A stretch of 38,675 nucleotides of DNA from an uncultured Gammaproteobacteria bacterium (GTDB taxonomy: Bacteria; Pseudomonadota; Gammaproteobacteria; Pseudomonadales; Pseudohongiellaceae): the NCBI GenBank assembly GCA_903887045.1, contig CAISOD010000281.1, forward strand, positions 1 through 38,675, read 5' to 3'. This document shows, in pieces, positions 15,119 to 23,328 of this stretch. Each line of letters starts with the position of its first letter. Positions within the stretch are counted from its first letter, which is position 1. A program made the position numbers and the translations under genes. Below the pieces are notes generated by a model that did not search any database, had not been told where the DNA came from, and saw nothing but the letters and a program-made list of their open reading frames with translations.

Positions 15119-18100
15119 TCAAGAGTGGTAGGTGACCTTCAAATCGAGTTGCAATCTGAACTCGTCGACATCGAATTGCAGGGGCAGTTCGCAGTCGCTG
15201 AACGCAACCAGCGTTACACCCAGTGTTTCTTGCCGGATATAGCTGGCGTGCGCAGTGATTGCGGCGGCAAGTTCTGGCGACGCGTCATAGTGGATGTCGA
15301 TGCGGTCGGTGACTTTGAAGCCGAGATCCTTGCGGGATTTCTGGATACGGCTGACGACTTCACGGGCGAGGCCTTCCTGCACCAGTGCTGGGTGCAGCGT
15401 GCAGTCCATATCGATGGTGACAAGGCGATCAGAGATGGCATCAGTGCCGGGCTTGGCTTCGCGGAATACAAGAATGTCTTCGAGGCTGAACGGGACGTTG
15501 TCGATGGTGAGTGAGCCAGTGGCCTGCAGTCTATTCAAGGCAGCGGCATCGAGTTTCTCGATGAGGCCACGGAATTTGCCGAAGTCCTTGCCGAGGCGTT
15601 TGCCCAGGACAGGGGCATTCGGTTTGGCGAAAAAGCGGATGTAGTCGTCTTCGTTGCGGGTATAGTCAACGCGCTTCACGTTCAATTCGCCCCTGAGGTA
15701 ATCCTCGAGACGGGCGATTTCATCGAGCATGGTTTGTTCGCGATGTATCACGGTCAGGCGCGCCAGCGGAGTCTTGGTCTTGATCTTGACCTGGTTGCGC
15801 TTCTGGCGGCCCAGCAAGATGATGGCCTGCATGCGCGCAACGGCGGCTTCCAGCACTGGCTGGATGCAGTTCGCATCCGGTTGCGGATAGCGGCACAGGT
15901 GCACCGACTGCGGCTGGGCGACATCTTGCGGCGCGTATGGCAGTAGCTGCTGGTAGATGTGCTCGGCCAGGAATGGCGCAAACGGCGCCATTGCCAGCGT
16001 GAGGCCATGCAGTGTCTGGTAGAGAGTCTGGTAGGCGGCAGTCTTGTCAGCCGACTCACCTTCCGTCCAGAAACGCGAACGGTTAAGGCGGATATACCAG
16101 TTGGTAAGCTCTTCAATGAACTCGAACAGTGCAGGCACTACGTTGTACAGCTTGTACTCCGCCATCTCGCGGGTGACGTTGGTCAACAGCGATTGCAGGC
16201 GCGACAGCATCCATTGGTCGGTGATGTTGGTCGACAAGGGTGCAGCGGCCTGCGCACGCCATTGGTCGATATCCGCATAGGTCTGCAGGAACCTGAACGA
16301 GTTGAACCATGGCAACAGCGCGCGACGCACCATGTCCTTGACGCCGCTGTCGGCGAAGCGCTGTTCTTCGGCTTTCACCAGCCCACTGTTGATCAGGTAC
16401 AGTCGCAGCGCATCGGCGCCATAGGCGTCCATCAGTTCGTCCGGTGGCGTGTAGTTGCGCAACCGCTTGGACATTTTCTTGCCGTCTTCGGCCATCACGA
16501 TGCCGTTGACGATGACATTCTTGAACGATGGCTTGTCGTACAGCGCGGTGCTCAATACCAGCAGTGTGTAGAACCAGCCTCGCGTTTGGTCGAGGCCTTC
16601 GGCGATGTATTCGGCAGGGAAACCGGCTTCGAACAATTCCTGGTTCTCGAACGGGTAGTGCAACTGGGCATACGGCATGGAACCGGATTCAAACCAGCAA
16701 TCGAGTACTTCCGATACGCGGCGATAGGTGCCTGCTTCACCCGGCAACTCAAACGTGAGGTCGTCAACGTACTCACGGTGCAGGTCGGCTACCAACACGC
16801 CAGTGTGTTCCTGCAGCTCGGCTATCGAGCCTATACAGATCACTTTGCCGTTTTCATCATTGATCCAGATCGGCAGCGGCGTGCCCCAGTAACGGTTGCG
16901 AGAGATACACCAGTCAAGTGCGTTCTGCAGCCAGTTGCCCATGCGACCGTTCTTGATGTGGTCGGGCACCCAGTTGATCTGCTGGTTGCTGGCCACCAGG
17001 CGATCCCGCAGCGATTCCACTTTTACGTACCAGGACGGAATCGTACGGTAGATAATCGGCGTGTCGGAGCGCGGGCAGAATGGATAGCTGTGCACGACGA
17101 CATCCTGCTGGAACAACATGCCTTCTTCTTTCAGGCGGCGGATGATCAGCTTGTCGGCATCTTTGACATAGACGCCGGAGTAGTCGCTGACCTCGCTGGT
17201 GTACTTGCCTTCGAAATCAACCGGACATGGCGCCGATTTCACGCCGTGCGCTTTCATCACCCGGAAATCGTCTTCCCCGAATGCAGGTGCCTGGTGTACT
17301 ACGCCGGTACCGCTGTCGGTGGTGACATAGTCGTCGGCCACCACACGGAAAGCGCCTTCAGCATCAAGGTGATTGAAGTAGGGGAACAGCGGCACATAGC
17401 GTTTGCCAACAAGCGCCGTGCCGGGCAGCGTGTTGAGCACATTCAGGTTCTTTCCCTTGCCGACAGCTTCGAGCCGCGCTGCCGCGATATAGATCTTGCG
17501 ACCGCTGTCCGCTTCCTGCACCAGCAAATAATCGATATTGGCGTTGACGCAGAGACCAAGGTTCGAGGGCAGCGTCCACGGCGTGGTCGTCCAGGCAGCG
17601 ATGAAGGCGTCTTCATCTTGCAGCTTGAACAAAACGGTAACGGCAGGGTCCTGGACGTCCTGGTAGTTGGAGCCGGCCTCGAAGTTCGACAGCACTGTGC
17701 CCAGTGCAGTGGAGAACGGCACCACTTTTACGCCCTGATAGACCAGGTCTTTGCTCCACAGTTGTTTCAGCACCCACCACACCGACTCCATGAAGTTGGG
17801 ATCCATGGTTTTGTAGTCGTTGCGGAAATCAACCCAGCGACCGATACGGGTGATGGTCTTTTCCCATTCGGCGGTGTAGCGCTGCACGATGCCGCGGCAT
17901 TCGTCGTTGTAGGCCTTGATGCCGAACTGTTCGACTGCCTGCTGCGCGCTCATGCCGAGTTTCTTGTCGATCTCGTGTTCGATCGGCAGTCCGTGGCAGT
18001 CCCAGCCGAAACGGCGCTGCACGTAATAGCCCTGCATTGTGTAATAACGCGGGATGATGTCTTTCAGCGTGGAGCCGACGAGGTGGCCGTGATGCGGCAA

Positions 18101-18292
18101 ACCGGTAGCGAATGGCGGGCCGTCGTAGAAGATGTAGGGCACACAGTTCTTCGTTTGCTCCAGCGAGCGCTGGAACACATTGTTGTCGCGCCAGAACTGC
18201 AGCACAGCATGCTCGGTCTGCACAAAAGAGAAGCTGTCGCCGGCTGTGATGTCGCGATCGTCAGGTATGCTGATGGTAGTGTCGGTATTCAT
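15119..18292 (-). CDS. ileS: Isoleucyl-tRNA synthetase, eukaryote-like type 2 (IleS2)
   Basis: Charges tRNA-Ile with isoleucine and edits mischarged valine. 1057 residues. The class I signatures are HHGH (67-70) in GLPHHGHLVGST and KMSKR about residue 605 in EDGKKMSKRLRN. The editing domain (about 190-420) contains WTTTPWTLPSNLGL and DSGTGVVHQAPAFGEDD. The C-terminus ends LQFDVDEFRLQLDLKVTYHS with no CxxC zinc pair, unlike E. coli IleRS. With the length and the GWDCHGLPIEHEIDKKLG motif this marks the type 2 enzymes, many of which resist mupirocin. The HxGH order is canonical. The ATG at 18292 was chosen over a TTG at 18364 because the extra stretch holds the terminator hairpin. Confidence 0.95.
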   Translation of the reverse strand: MNTDTTISIPDDRDITAGDSFSFVQTEHAVLQFWRDNNVFQRSLEQTKNCVPYIFYDGPPFATGLPHHGHLVGSTLKDIIPRYYTMQGYYVQRRFGWDCHGLPIEHEIDKKLGMSAQQAVEQFGIKAYNDECRGIVQRYTAEWEKTITRIGRWVDFRNDYKTMDPNFMESVWWVLKQLWSKDLVYQGVKVVPFSTALGTVLSNFEAGSNYQDVQDPAVTVLFKLQDEDAFIAAWTTTPWTLPSNLGLCVNANIDYLLVQEADSGRKIYIAAARLEAVGKGKNLNVLNTLPGTALVGKRYVPLFPYFNHLDAEGAFRVVADDYVTTDSGTGVVHQAPAFGEDDFRVMKAHGVKSAPCPVDFEGKYTSEVSDYSGVYVKDADKLIIRRLKEEGMLFQQDVVVHSYPFCPRSDTPIIYRTIPSWYVKVESLRDRLVASNQQINWVPDHIKNGRMGNWLQNALDWCISRNRYWGTPLPIWINDENGKVICIGSIAELQEHTGVLVADLHREYVDDLTFELPGEAGTYRRVSEVLDCWFESGSMPYAQLHYPFENQELFEAGFPAEYIAEGLDQTRGWFYTLLVLSTALYDKPSFKNVIVNGIVMAEDGKKMSKRLRNYTPPDELMDAYGADALRLYLINSGLVKAEEQRFADSGVKDMVRRALLPWFNSFRFLQTYADIDQWRAQAAAPLSTNITDQWMLSRLQSLLTNVTREMAEYKLYNVVPALFEFIEELTNWYIRLNRSRFWTEGESADKTAAYQTLYQTLHGLTLAMAPFAPFLAEHIYQQLLPYAPQDVAQPQSVHLCRYPQPDANCIQPVLEAAVARMQAIILLGRQKRNQVKIKTKTPLARLTVIHREQTMLDEIARLEDYLRGELNVKRVDYTRNEDDYIRFFAKPNAPVLGKRLGKDFGKFRGLIEKLDAAALNRLQATGSLTIDNVPFSLEDILVFREAKPGTDAISDRLVTIDMDCTLHPALVQEGLAREVVSRIQKSRKDLGFKVTDRIDIHYDASPELAAAITAHASYIRQETLGVTLVAFSDCELPLQFDVDEFRLQLDLKVTYHS

Positions 18293-18316
18293 GGCTTTTC
18301 CCGGGTCATGAAATGC

Positions 18317-18339
18317 AAAAACCCGCCGAGAGGCGGGTT
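18317..18339 (-). terminator. Attenuator terminator upstream of ileS
   Basis: Read on the minus strand, AACCCGCC (18339-18332), TCTC, GGCGGGTT (18327-18320) and then TTT form an 8-bp GC-rich stem with a tetraloop. The U-run is five long if the last two stem bases are counted. It lies 24 bp before the ileS ATG and downstream of the promoter, so it would stop transcription before ileS unless it is prevented from folding. Confidence 0.8.
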
Positions 18340-18370
18340 CTGGTGCATGTGCGTATGCCTTCAACCCACC
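18332..18370 (-). promoter_or_regulatory. Antiterminator pairing segment of the ileS attenuator
   Basis: GGTGGGTT (18370-18363, the last leader codons plus the first base of the stop codon) is complementary to the terminator 5' arm AACCCGCC (18339-18332), with one G-U pair. Forming this duplex would disrupt the terminator. GGTG can also pair with CACC just upstream (codons 14-15 of the leader), giving the competing 1:2 hairpin expected of a classical attenuator. Pairings were worked out by eye. Confidence 0.7.
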
Positions 18371-18417
18371 GACTGGTGTCGAATAATAAAGCGGTAAATG
18401 AAGGATGCGCTGCTCAT
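18361..18417 (-). CDS. IleS leader peptide (attenuator peptide with three Ile codons)
   Basis: An 18-codon frame reading MSSASFIYRFIIRHQSVG. All three isoleucines use ATT, at codons 7, 11 and 12; the last two are adjacent. A ribosome waiting for charged tRNA-Ile at codons 11-12 would cover the CACC of codons 14-15 and leave GGTGGGTT at codons 16-18 free to pair with the terminator arm, so ileS would be read. A ribosome that reaches the stop would cover GGTGGGTT and let the terminator fold. No Shine-Dalgarno precedes the ATG; the candidate promoter places transcription start at or next to it, so translation may be leaderless. Confidence 0.75.
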   Translation of the reverse strand: MSSASFIYRFIIRHQSVG

Positions 18418-18424
18418 GGCCGGC

Positions 18425-18452
18425 AGGATAGTGGCATTGCTTTCAAAGTCAA
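18425..18452 (-). promoter_or_regulatory. Candidate sigma-70 promoter of the ileS attenuator operon
   Basis: On the minus strand TTGACT (18447-18452) and TATCCT (18425-18430) are 16 bp apart. With the usual 6-8 bp from the -10 element, transcription would start at about 18417-18419, directly at the leader-peptide ATG (18417). Confidence 0.55.
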
Positions 18453-18595
18453 GCCGGGAACAGCACCCAAGTGGGCAGAATCGCCGGGAAATGCCGAAAC
18501 ATCACGCTTGGGTGTTTGTCGCTGCCGCGATATATCCGCGGTTGAAGACCGGGCAGGGTCGGTGTTGAATACGTCAACAGTATAGTATTGATCCG

Positions 18596-18615
18596 GCTGC
18601 CATCCTCTTGGCAGC
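18596..18615 (+). other. Hairpin in the 5' region of the GlgB-like gene
   Basis: GCTGCCA, a TCCTCT loop and TGGCAGC form a perfect 7-bp stem 20 bp before the ATG at 18636. The gene has no clear Shine-Dalgarno, so the structure might affect its translation; it has no U-run that would make it a terminator. Confidence 0.4.
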
Positions 18616-18635
18616 AATAACGGCCTCGCGATCCC

Positions 18636-20636
18636 ATGTCCGTGTTTTTTACCTCCAACCTGATCGACCAGATCATCAAGGGACGTTGCGCCGAATTTGC
18701 CGAGCTGATGGGCATGCACAAAGCCCCGGCCGGTGAATTGCAGGTCAATTCCTTCCAGCCGGGCGCGCATGCTGTCGACGTAGTCAGCCGCAACGGCAAA
18801 AAGCTGCTCGGCGCCTTGACGCAAATCCACACCGAAGGTTTGTTTTCCGGCCTGTTTCCCGGCAAGAAACTGGTGGATTACCGGCTGCGTGTGCACACGG
18901 CAGCGGGTATCACTTTGCTGGACGACCCCTATCGCTTTTCCTGTTGCCTTGATTCCACCGAACTGCAGTTGTTCAGCGAAGGCCGCCACGAGCATGTATG
19001 GCAATGGCTGGGAGCCCATCCGCGTGTAGTCGAGGACTGTGAAGGAATCCACTTCGCGCTATGGGCACCCAATGTGCGGCGCGTCTCGCTGTTGTTGCCC
19101 CACACCGATTGGGACAGCCGCGTGCTTGTGTTGCGTCAGCAGCGGGAGCATGGGTTGTGGGAATTGTTCGTGCCTGGCTTGTCGGCAGATACCCCGTACC
19201 GCTTCGAACTGATGTCGGCCGACCTGCGGCCGCAGCCACTGTGCTACGACCCCTTCGCACAACGGGTGGATACGCAGCTGGCCTGCTGCTCGAGGCCGGC
19301 ACTGCCCGACACCTGCCTTCAAGCCCACGGCTGGCGGGATCATTTCTGGCAACTGCTGCATGCCAACCAGAGCGGGCAGGACCTGCCGCTGGTAATCCAC
19401 GAATTTTCACTGGACGATTTTCTGCCCAGCAGCGGGTTGCACTGGGAACGGCTTGCCGGTTTGTTGCTGCCCGAACTGAAAACGCTGGGGTTCACCCATT
19501 TGCTGGTGCGCGATGCCCACGCACGTGCCAGCAAGGGCCGGCAGCAATGGCATGCGCTGCTGGCACCGCCGCCCGAACTGGGTACTGGCAGCGAATTGCA
19601 GCAATTCATTGATCAGGCACATGAACTCGAACTGGCCGTCGTGTGGGACCTGCCGCTGGCTACCGTGCTGGCAGCGCATGGCGTGCGGCAGCGCGACAGT
19701 TTTGACTGGCTCGCGCATGGCGGTGCCTTGCTGAGTCTCGTGTCGGGTTGCATTGATTACTGGCACCAACAAATGCATATCGATGGCTTTCGCCTGCGCG
19801 AACTTGATGCCTTGCTGGCGTTGCCGCAGAGTGGGCTTGCCACTGCTCATCATGACAAAGCGTTTGCACGCGAATGGTTGGGACAACTGCTGGTGCGGCT
19901 GCGGGAACGCTTTCCGTCGCTGTTGTTGTTGGCTGATACCACTGCTGCCTGGCCCGAGCTCACGTTAACCACTGGCAAAGGCGGCATGGGATGCGATTTC
20001 CGGCTTACTGCTGTTGCTGCAACGGTCTTCGACACGCGGTTACGCATTGATCAGCAGTTGGTGGATTTCCAGCAGGGCAATCGTCTGCAGCAATTGATTT
20101 GTCATTCGCCGCTGGTTGAGGCGGATGAAGCACTGCAACAGGTACTGTTGCTGGCGCTGTGGGCATTACCGGGCCGCAAGCTGTTGCGGCTTGATTGCCA
20201 CCAGGTGCTGTCGGCAGCCACATGGCAACCTGAAAGCGGCGACGACCTGCAACTGCAGCTTGGCGGCGGTCTCACTGCCGCCACCCAGGATCTCGTGCGT
20301 CGCCTTAACCTGTTGTACCAGGGCAGTCCCAGCCTATACGAACAAGACGCCAGCCATGAAGGCATCAATGTGTTGCATGCGGCACCGGGTTTGTACGTGT
20401 TTGAACGGTTGAGCCGGCATGCTGCCGAGGTGTTACTGGTAGTCGTCAATGCCAGTCAGAATGATTGCACGGCCTTGCGCGTGCGGCCGCTGCACAAGGG
20501 TCACTATCGCATCCTGTGCCGGGCGGGCAATGCAGTATTGGCAGACACAATCGACGCAGTTCAGCCTGATGCCGCTGGCTGGCTGGTACTGGATATCCCG
20601 GCGTGCACCGCGATGATCGGCTCTGCGGAGTGGTGA
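18636..20636 (+). CDS. Glycogen-branching-enzyme homologue lacking the catalytic residues (GlgB-like pseudoenzyme)
   Basis: 666 residues, against about 730 in GlgB. The order of domains is kept: an N-terminal CBM48-like region, a second beta domain (FALWAPNVRRVSLLLPHTDW), a GH13 barrel and a C-terminal beta domain. The catalytic motifs are not kept. The nucleophile motif GLRVDA reads GFRLREL with Arg 388 where Asp is expected. The acid/base motif AEEST reads ADTTA at 433-437. The SHDE motif reads CHSP with Ser 491 in place of Asp. Surrounding GH13 sequence is still recognisable (WPELTLTTGKGGMG; ALWALPGRKLLRLD) and the frame is intact over 2 kb, so this is not a random pseudogene. It may bind alpha-glucan or have a scaffold role. 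It precedes the ATP-grasp and alpha-E genes. Confidence 0.8.
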   Translation: MSVFFTSNLIDQIIKGRCAEFAELMGMHKAPAGELQVNSFQPGAHAVDVVSRNGKKLLGALTQIHTEGLFSGLFPGKKLVDYRLRVHTAAGITLLDDPYRFSCCLDSTELQLFSEGRHEHVWQWLGAHPRVVEDCEGIHFALWAPNVRRVSLLLPHTDWDSRVLVLRQQREHGLWELFVPGLSADTPYRFELMSADLRPQPLCYDPFAQRVDTQLACCSRPALPDTCLQAHGWRDHFWQLLHANQSGQDLPLVIHEFSLDDFLPSSGLHWERLAGLLLPELKTLGFTHLLVRDAHARASKGRQQWHALLAPPPELGTGSELQQFIDQAHELELAVVWDLPLATVLAAHGVRQRDSFDWLAHGGALLSLVSGCIDYWHQQMHIDGFRLRELDALLALPQSGLATAHHDKAFAREWLGQLLVRLRERFPSLLLLADTTAAWPELTLTTGKGGMGCDFRLTAVAATVFDTRLRIDQQLVDFQQGNRLQQLICHSPLVEADEALQQVLLLALWALPGRKLLRLDCHQVLSAATWQPESGDDLQLQLGGGLTAATQDLVRRLNLLYQGSPSLYEQDASHEGINVLHAAPGLYVFERLSRHAAEVLLVVVNASQNDCTALRVRPLHKGHYRILCRAGNAVLADTIDAVQPDAAGWLVLDIPACTAMIGSAEW

Positions 20637-20739
20637 GCGCAATTTTGGTGCAGAATTTCCCGGTATTTACCGATAGGTCAGGTAAAGTGATCTGCCGCAA
20701 CTCGCTGTTTGCCAGTTGTACACAAGTTGTGCTGCACTG

Positions 20740-20768
20740 TTGCTGGACGCTGTCTTTCCAGCTATGGC
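20740..20768 (+). promoter_or_regulatory. Candidate promoter for the ATP-grasp/alpha-E genes
   Basis: TTGCTG (20740-20745) and TATGGC (20763-20768) are 17 bp apart in the 187-bp gap after the GlgB-like gene. The -10 element is weak. The gap also holds a short CGGTATTTACCG palindrome around 20662. No gene is visible in it. Confidence 0.3.
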
Positions 20769-20823
20769 AAGATGCAAGCAAGGTCTCAAGCACGCCTACT
20801 GAAACAGGAACTGCGCCCGCTGT

Positions 20824-22311
20824 ATGCCAATCGACTGGAAATCCTATGCTACAGGTGATTTTTTCGATGAGCTGATCAGCGCGCCCGGCAAACCCCGACC
20901 TTTCGCCCGTACACTGGCCAAGTACCTGGCCTCCCTCTCTGATGAGGAATTGATCCAGCGCCAGGATGCAGTGCGCTATGCCATCAAAACGATGGGCATC
21001 TCCTTCACCGTATACAGCGAAGCCGGCAATATCGACCGCGAGTGGCCGTTCGACCTTATCCCCCGCATCATCCCGCAAAAAGAATGGCAGATCACCAGCA
21101 AGGGTCTCGAGCAGCGCCTGCGCGCGCTCAACTGCTTCATCCATGATGTCTACAACGACGGCAAAATCTTCAAGAACAAGGTGGTGCCGATCGAACTGGT
21201 GATGGACTCCGAGAACTACCGTCCCCAGTGCAAGGGTATGAAGCCCAAATACCAGGTGTGGGCCAACATCTGTGGCACCGATCTCGTACGCAACAATGAC
21301 GGCCAGTTCTACGTGCTGGAAGACAACCTGCGGGTACCGTCCGGTGTGTCGTACATGATGGAGAATCGCACCGTTACCAAACGGGTATTTCCCGAGTTGT
21401 TCGAGAATTCCGAGATACTGCCCAACAGTGAATACCCGAGTCACCTGTACGAAATGCTGATGTCGCTGTCGCCGCGCGACAAAGCCCGCCCCGAAGTGGT
21501 GGTGCTGACCCCGGGCATCTATAACTCAGCCTATTTCGAACACAGTTTCCTTGCGCAACAAATGGGAGCTGAACTGGTACAGGGCAGCGACCTCATGGTC
21601 GAAGACGACAAGGTCTATATGAAGACCATCAATGGGTTGGCGCCGGTCGACGTGATCTACCGCCGTATCGACGACATGTTCCTTGATCCCACCGTGTTCA
21701 ATCCGGATTCGCAGCTCGGCGTCGCCGGTCTGCTGGGCGCATGGCTGAAGGGCAACGTCGCGCTGGCCAACGCACCCGGTGCCGGCGTTGCCGACGACAA
21801 GGTCATCTACACCTACGTGCCGGCGATGATCAAATACTACCTGGGTGAAGAGCCCATTCTGCCGAACGTGCCGAGCTATCTGTGTATCGACGAGAAGCAA
21901 CGTGAGTACGTATTGAAAAACCTCGACAAGCTGGTGGTGAAGCCTGCCAACGAAAGCGGTGGTTACGGCATGCTGATGGGGCCGAAGGCCAGCAAGAAAG
22001 AGCGCGATGAATTTGCCCTGCGCATCAAGGCCAATCCGCGCAATTACATGGCACAGCCACTGGTGTACCTGTCGACTTCGCCGATTCTGACCGGTACTGG
22101 TGGTGGCGTTGAACCGCGCCATATCGATTTGCGACCCTTTATTCTGCAAGGCAAGAATTTCTATGTGACGCCGGGTGGACTCACCCGCGTGGCATTGGTG
22201 AAAGGGTCCTATGTCGTCAATTCGTCCCAAGGCGGAGGCAGCAAGGACACCTGGATTGTTGATGAAAACGGTGTGCCCGGCAGTAAAAACGCAGAGGGAG
22301 GAGCAGCCTGA
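20824..22311 (+). CDS. Circularly permuted ATP-grasp protein (type 2)
   Basis: A 495-residue cytoplasmic protein of the circularly permuted ATP-grasp family, formerly DUF404/DUF407. Characteristic stretches are FDLIPRIIPQKEWQITSKGL, ALNCFIHDVYNDGKIFKN, YVLEDNLRVPSGVSYMMENR, DLMVEDDKVYMKTINGLAPV and VVKPANESGGYGMLMGP, the last being the ATP-binding loop. Members are thought to ligate amino acids or peptides (an amidoligase chemistry) and are nearly always encoded with an alpha-E protein, a transglutaminase-like protease and often the Anbu protease. The stop overlaps the alpha-E start by one base (TGATG). The ATG at 20824 is the first convincing start, although the nearest AGGAA is rather far upstream. 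Confidence 0.9.
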   Translation: MPIDWKSYATGDFFDELISAPGKPRPFARTLAKYLASLSDEELIQRQDAVRYAIKTMGISFTVYSEAGNIDREWPFDLIPRIIPQKEWQITSKGLEQRLRALNCFIHDVYNDGKIFKNKVVPIELVMDSENYRPQCKGMKPKYQVWANICGTDLVRNNDGQFYVLEDNLRVPSGVSYMMENRTVTKRVFPELFENSEILPNSEYPSHLYEMLMSLSPRDKARPEVVVLTPGIYNSAYFEHSFLAQQMGAELVQGSDLMVEDDKVYMKTINGLAPVDVIYRRIDDMFLDPTVFNPDSQLGVAGLLGAWLKGNVALANAPGAGVADDKVIYTYVPAMIKYYLGEEPILPNVPSYLCIDEKQREYVLKNLDKLVVKPANESGGYGMLMGPKASKKERDEFALRIKANPRNYMAQPLVYLSTSPILTGTGGGVEPRHIDLRPFILQGKNFYVTPGGLTRVALVKGSYVVNSSQGGGSKDTWIVDENGVPGSKNAEGGAA

Positions 22312-23303
22312 TGCTGTCGAGTGTGGCCGAACGCGTTTACTGGCTGGGCCGTTATCTTGAGCGGGTGGAAAACACCGCCCGGCTGGTCAATGTCTACTCC
22401 ACGATGCTGCTTGATCTGCCCAGCGGCTCGCACATTGGCTGGTCACTGCTGGTTGACATAACCGGCTGCCACGAGGAATACAACAAGAGCCACAGCAGTG
22501 TGGAAGAGAAGCAGGTGGTGCGCTTCCTGCTGGCCGACAGCAAGAACCATGCATCCGTTCTCAACTGCGCCAACATGATGCGTGAAAATGCCCGCACCAC
22601 GCGCGAGATCATTCCGTCGGAAGCGTGGGAGCTGGTCAATAATCTCTATCACACGCTGAAGGAGGATCTGTCGCGCACCATCAGCCGTCGCTCGCGCCAG
22701 CAAACGCTGGAAAATGTGGTCGGCGACTGTCAGCGCATCGTTGGTGTACTGACCGGCTGCATGAATCATGACACTGCGTTTGCCTTTATCCAGTTGGGTC
22801 GCAAGGTCGAACGTGCCGACATGACCTCGCGCATTGTTGATGTGGGTTCGATCAGCATGCTGCCGGCCTTCTCACGCTCGGCCAAGCAGAAGTCATTTCT
22901 TGAACCCTACGAGAACATCGTGTGGATGAACGTGCTGCGCTGTGTAAGTGGTTACCAGGGCTATCGCCAGCGCACGCACAGCCAAGTGAAGGGTGACGAG
23001 GTGGTGAAATTCCTGCTGCAGGATGAAGCCTTCCCGCGTTCGCTCGGCTACAGCCTCACCGACCTGGTCGGACACCTCAACAAATTGCCCAACAACGTCG
23101 AAGTACTGCGGGCGGTGGCGCGGGCGAAGAAGGTTACGCTCGAAGTCAATATCAACCAGTTGCTGCAGCACGGCCTGCTGGATTTCATCGATGAGTTGCA
23201 GATATCAATCGCCGACATCCACGAGGAAATCAACAACACCTGGTTCCGCCCGGTTGAGTTGCGCAAGCCCGTACGCAAGGGACAATCCCAGACGCAGGCC
23301 TGA
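22311..23303 (+). CDS. Alpha-E domain protein
   Basis: A 330-residue all-helical protein of the alpha-E family (formerly DUF403). It begins MLSSVAERVYWLGRYLERVE with NTARLVNVY following, the signature start of the family. Other typical segments are NARTTREIIPSEAWELVNNL, FIQLGRKVERADMTSRIVDV and FPRSLGYSLTDLVGHLNKLP. Its biochemical role is not established; it always accompanies circularly permuted ATP-grasp proteins and is presumed to work with them. It is translationally coupled to the ATP-grasp gene, with GAGGGAGGAG as ribosome-binding site. The transglutaminase gene normally next in this module is absent: the next gene is anbu on the opposite strand. Confidence 0.9.
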   Translation: MLSSVAERVYWLGRYLERVENTARLVNVYSTMLLDLPSGSHIGWSLLVDITGCHEEYNKSHSSVEEKQVVRFLLADSKNHASVLNCANMMRENARTTREIIPSEAWELVNNLYHTLKEDLSRTISRRSRQQTLENVVGDCQRIVGVLTGCMNHDTAFAFIQLGRKVERADMTSRIVDVGSISMLPAFSRSAKQKSFLEPYENIVWMNVLRCVSGYQGYRQRTHSQVKGDEVVKFLLQDEAFPRSLGYSLTDLVGHLNKLPNNVEVLRAVARAKKVTLEVNINQLLQHGLLDFIDELQISIADIHEEINNTWFRPVELRKPVRKGQSQTQA

Positions 23304-23328
23304 ATCCGGCGTTCAGTAAGGATCGGAG

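Noticed and set aside
18293-18364. N-terminal extension of IleRS from a TTG
   Set aside because: It would be encoded by the terminator hairpin and lies downstream of the leader-peptide stop; family homology begins after the ATG at 18292.
15959-18397. Long open frame of 812 codons on the plus strand
   Set aside because: It lies wholly antisense to ileS, whose domains and motifs are unmistakable; GC-rich coding sequence often leaves such shadow frames.
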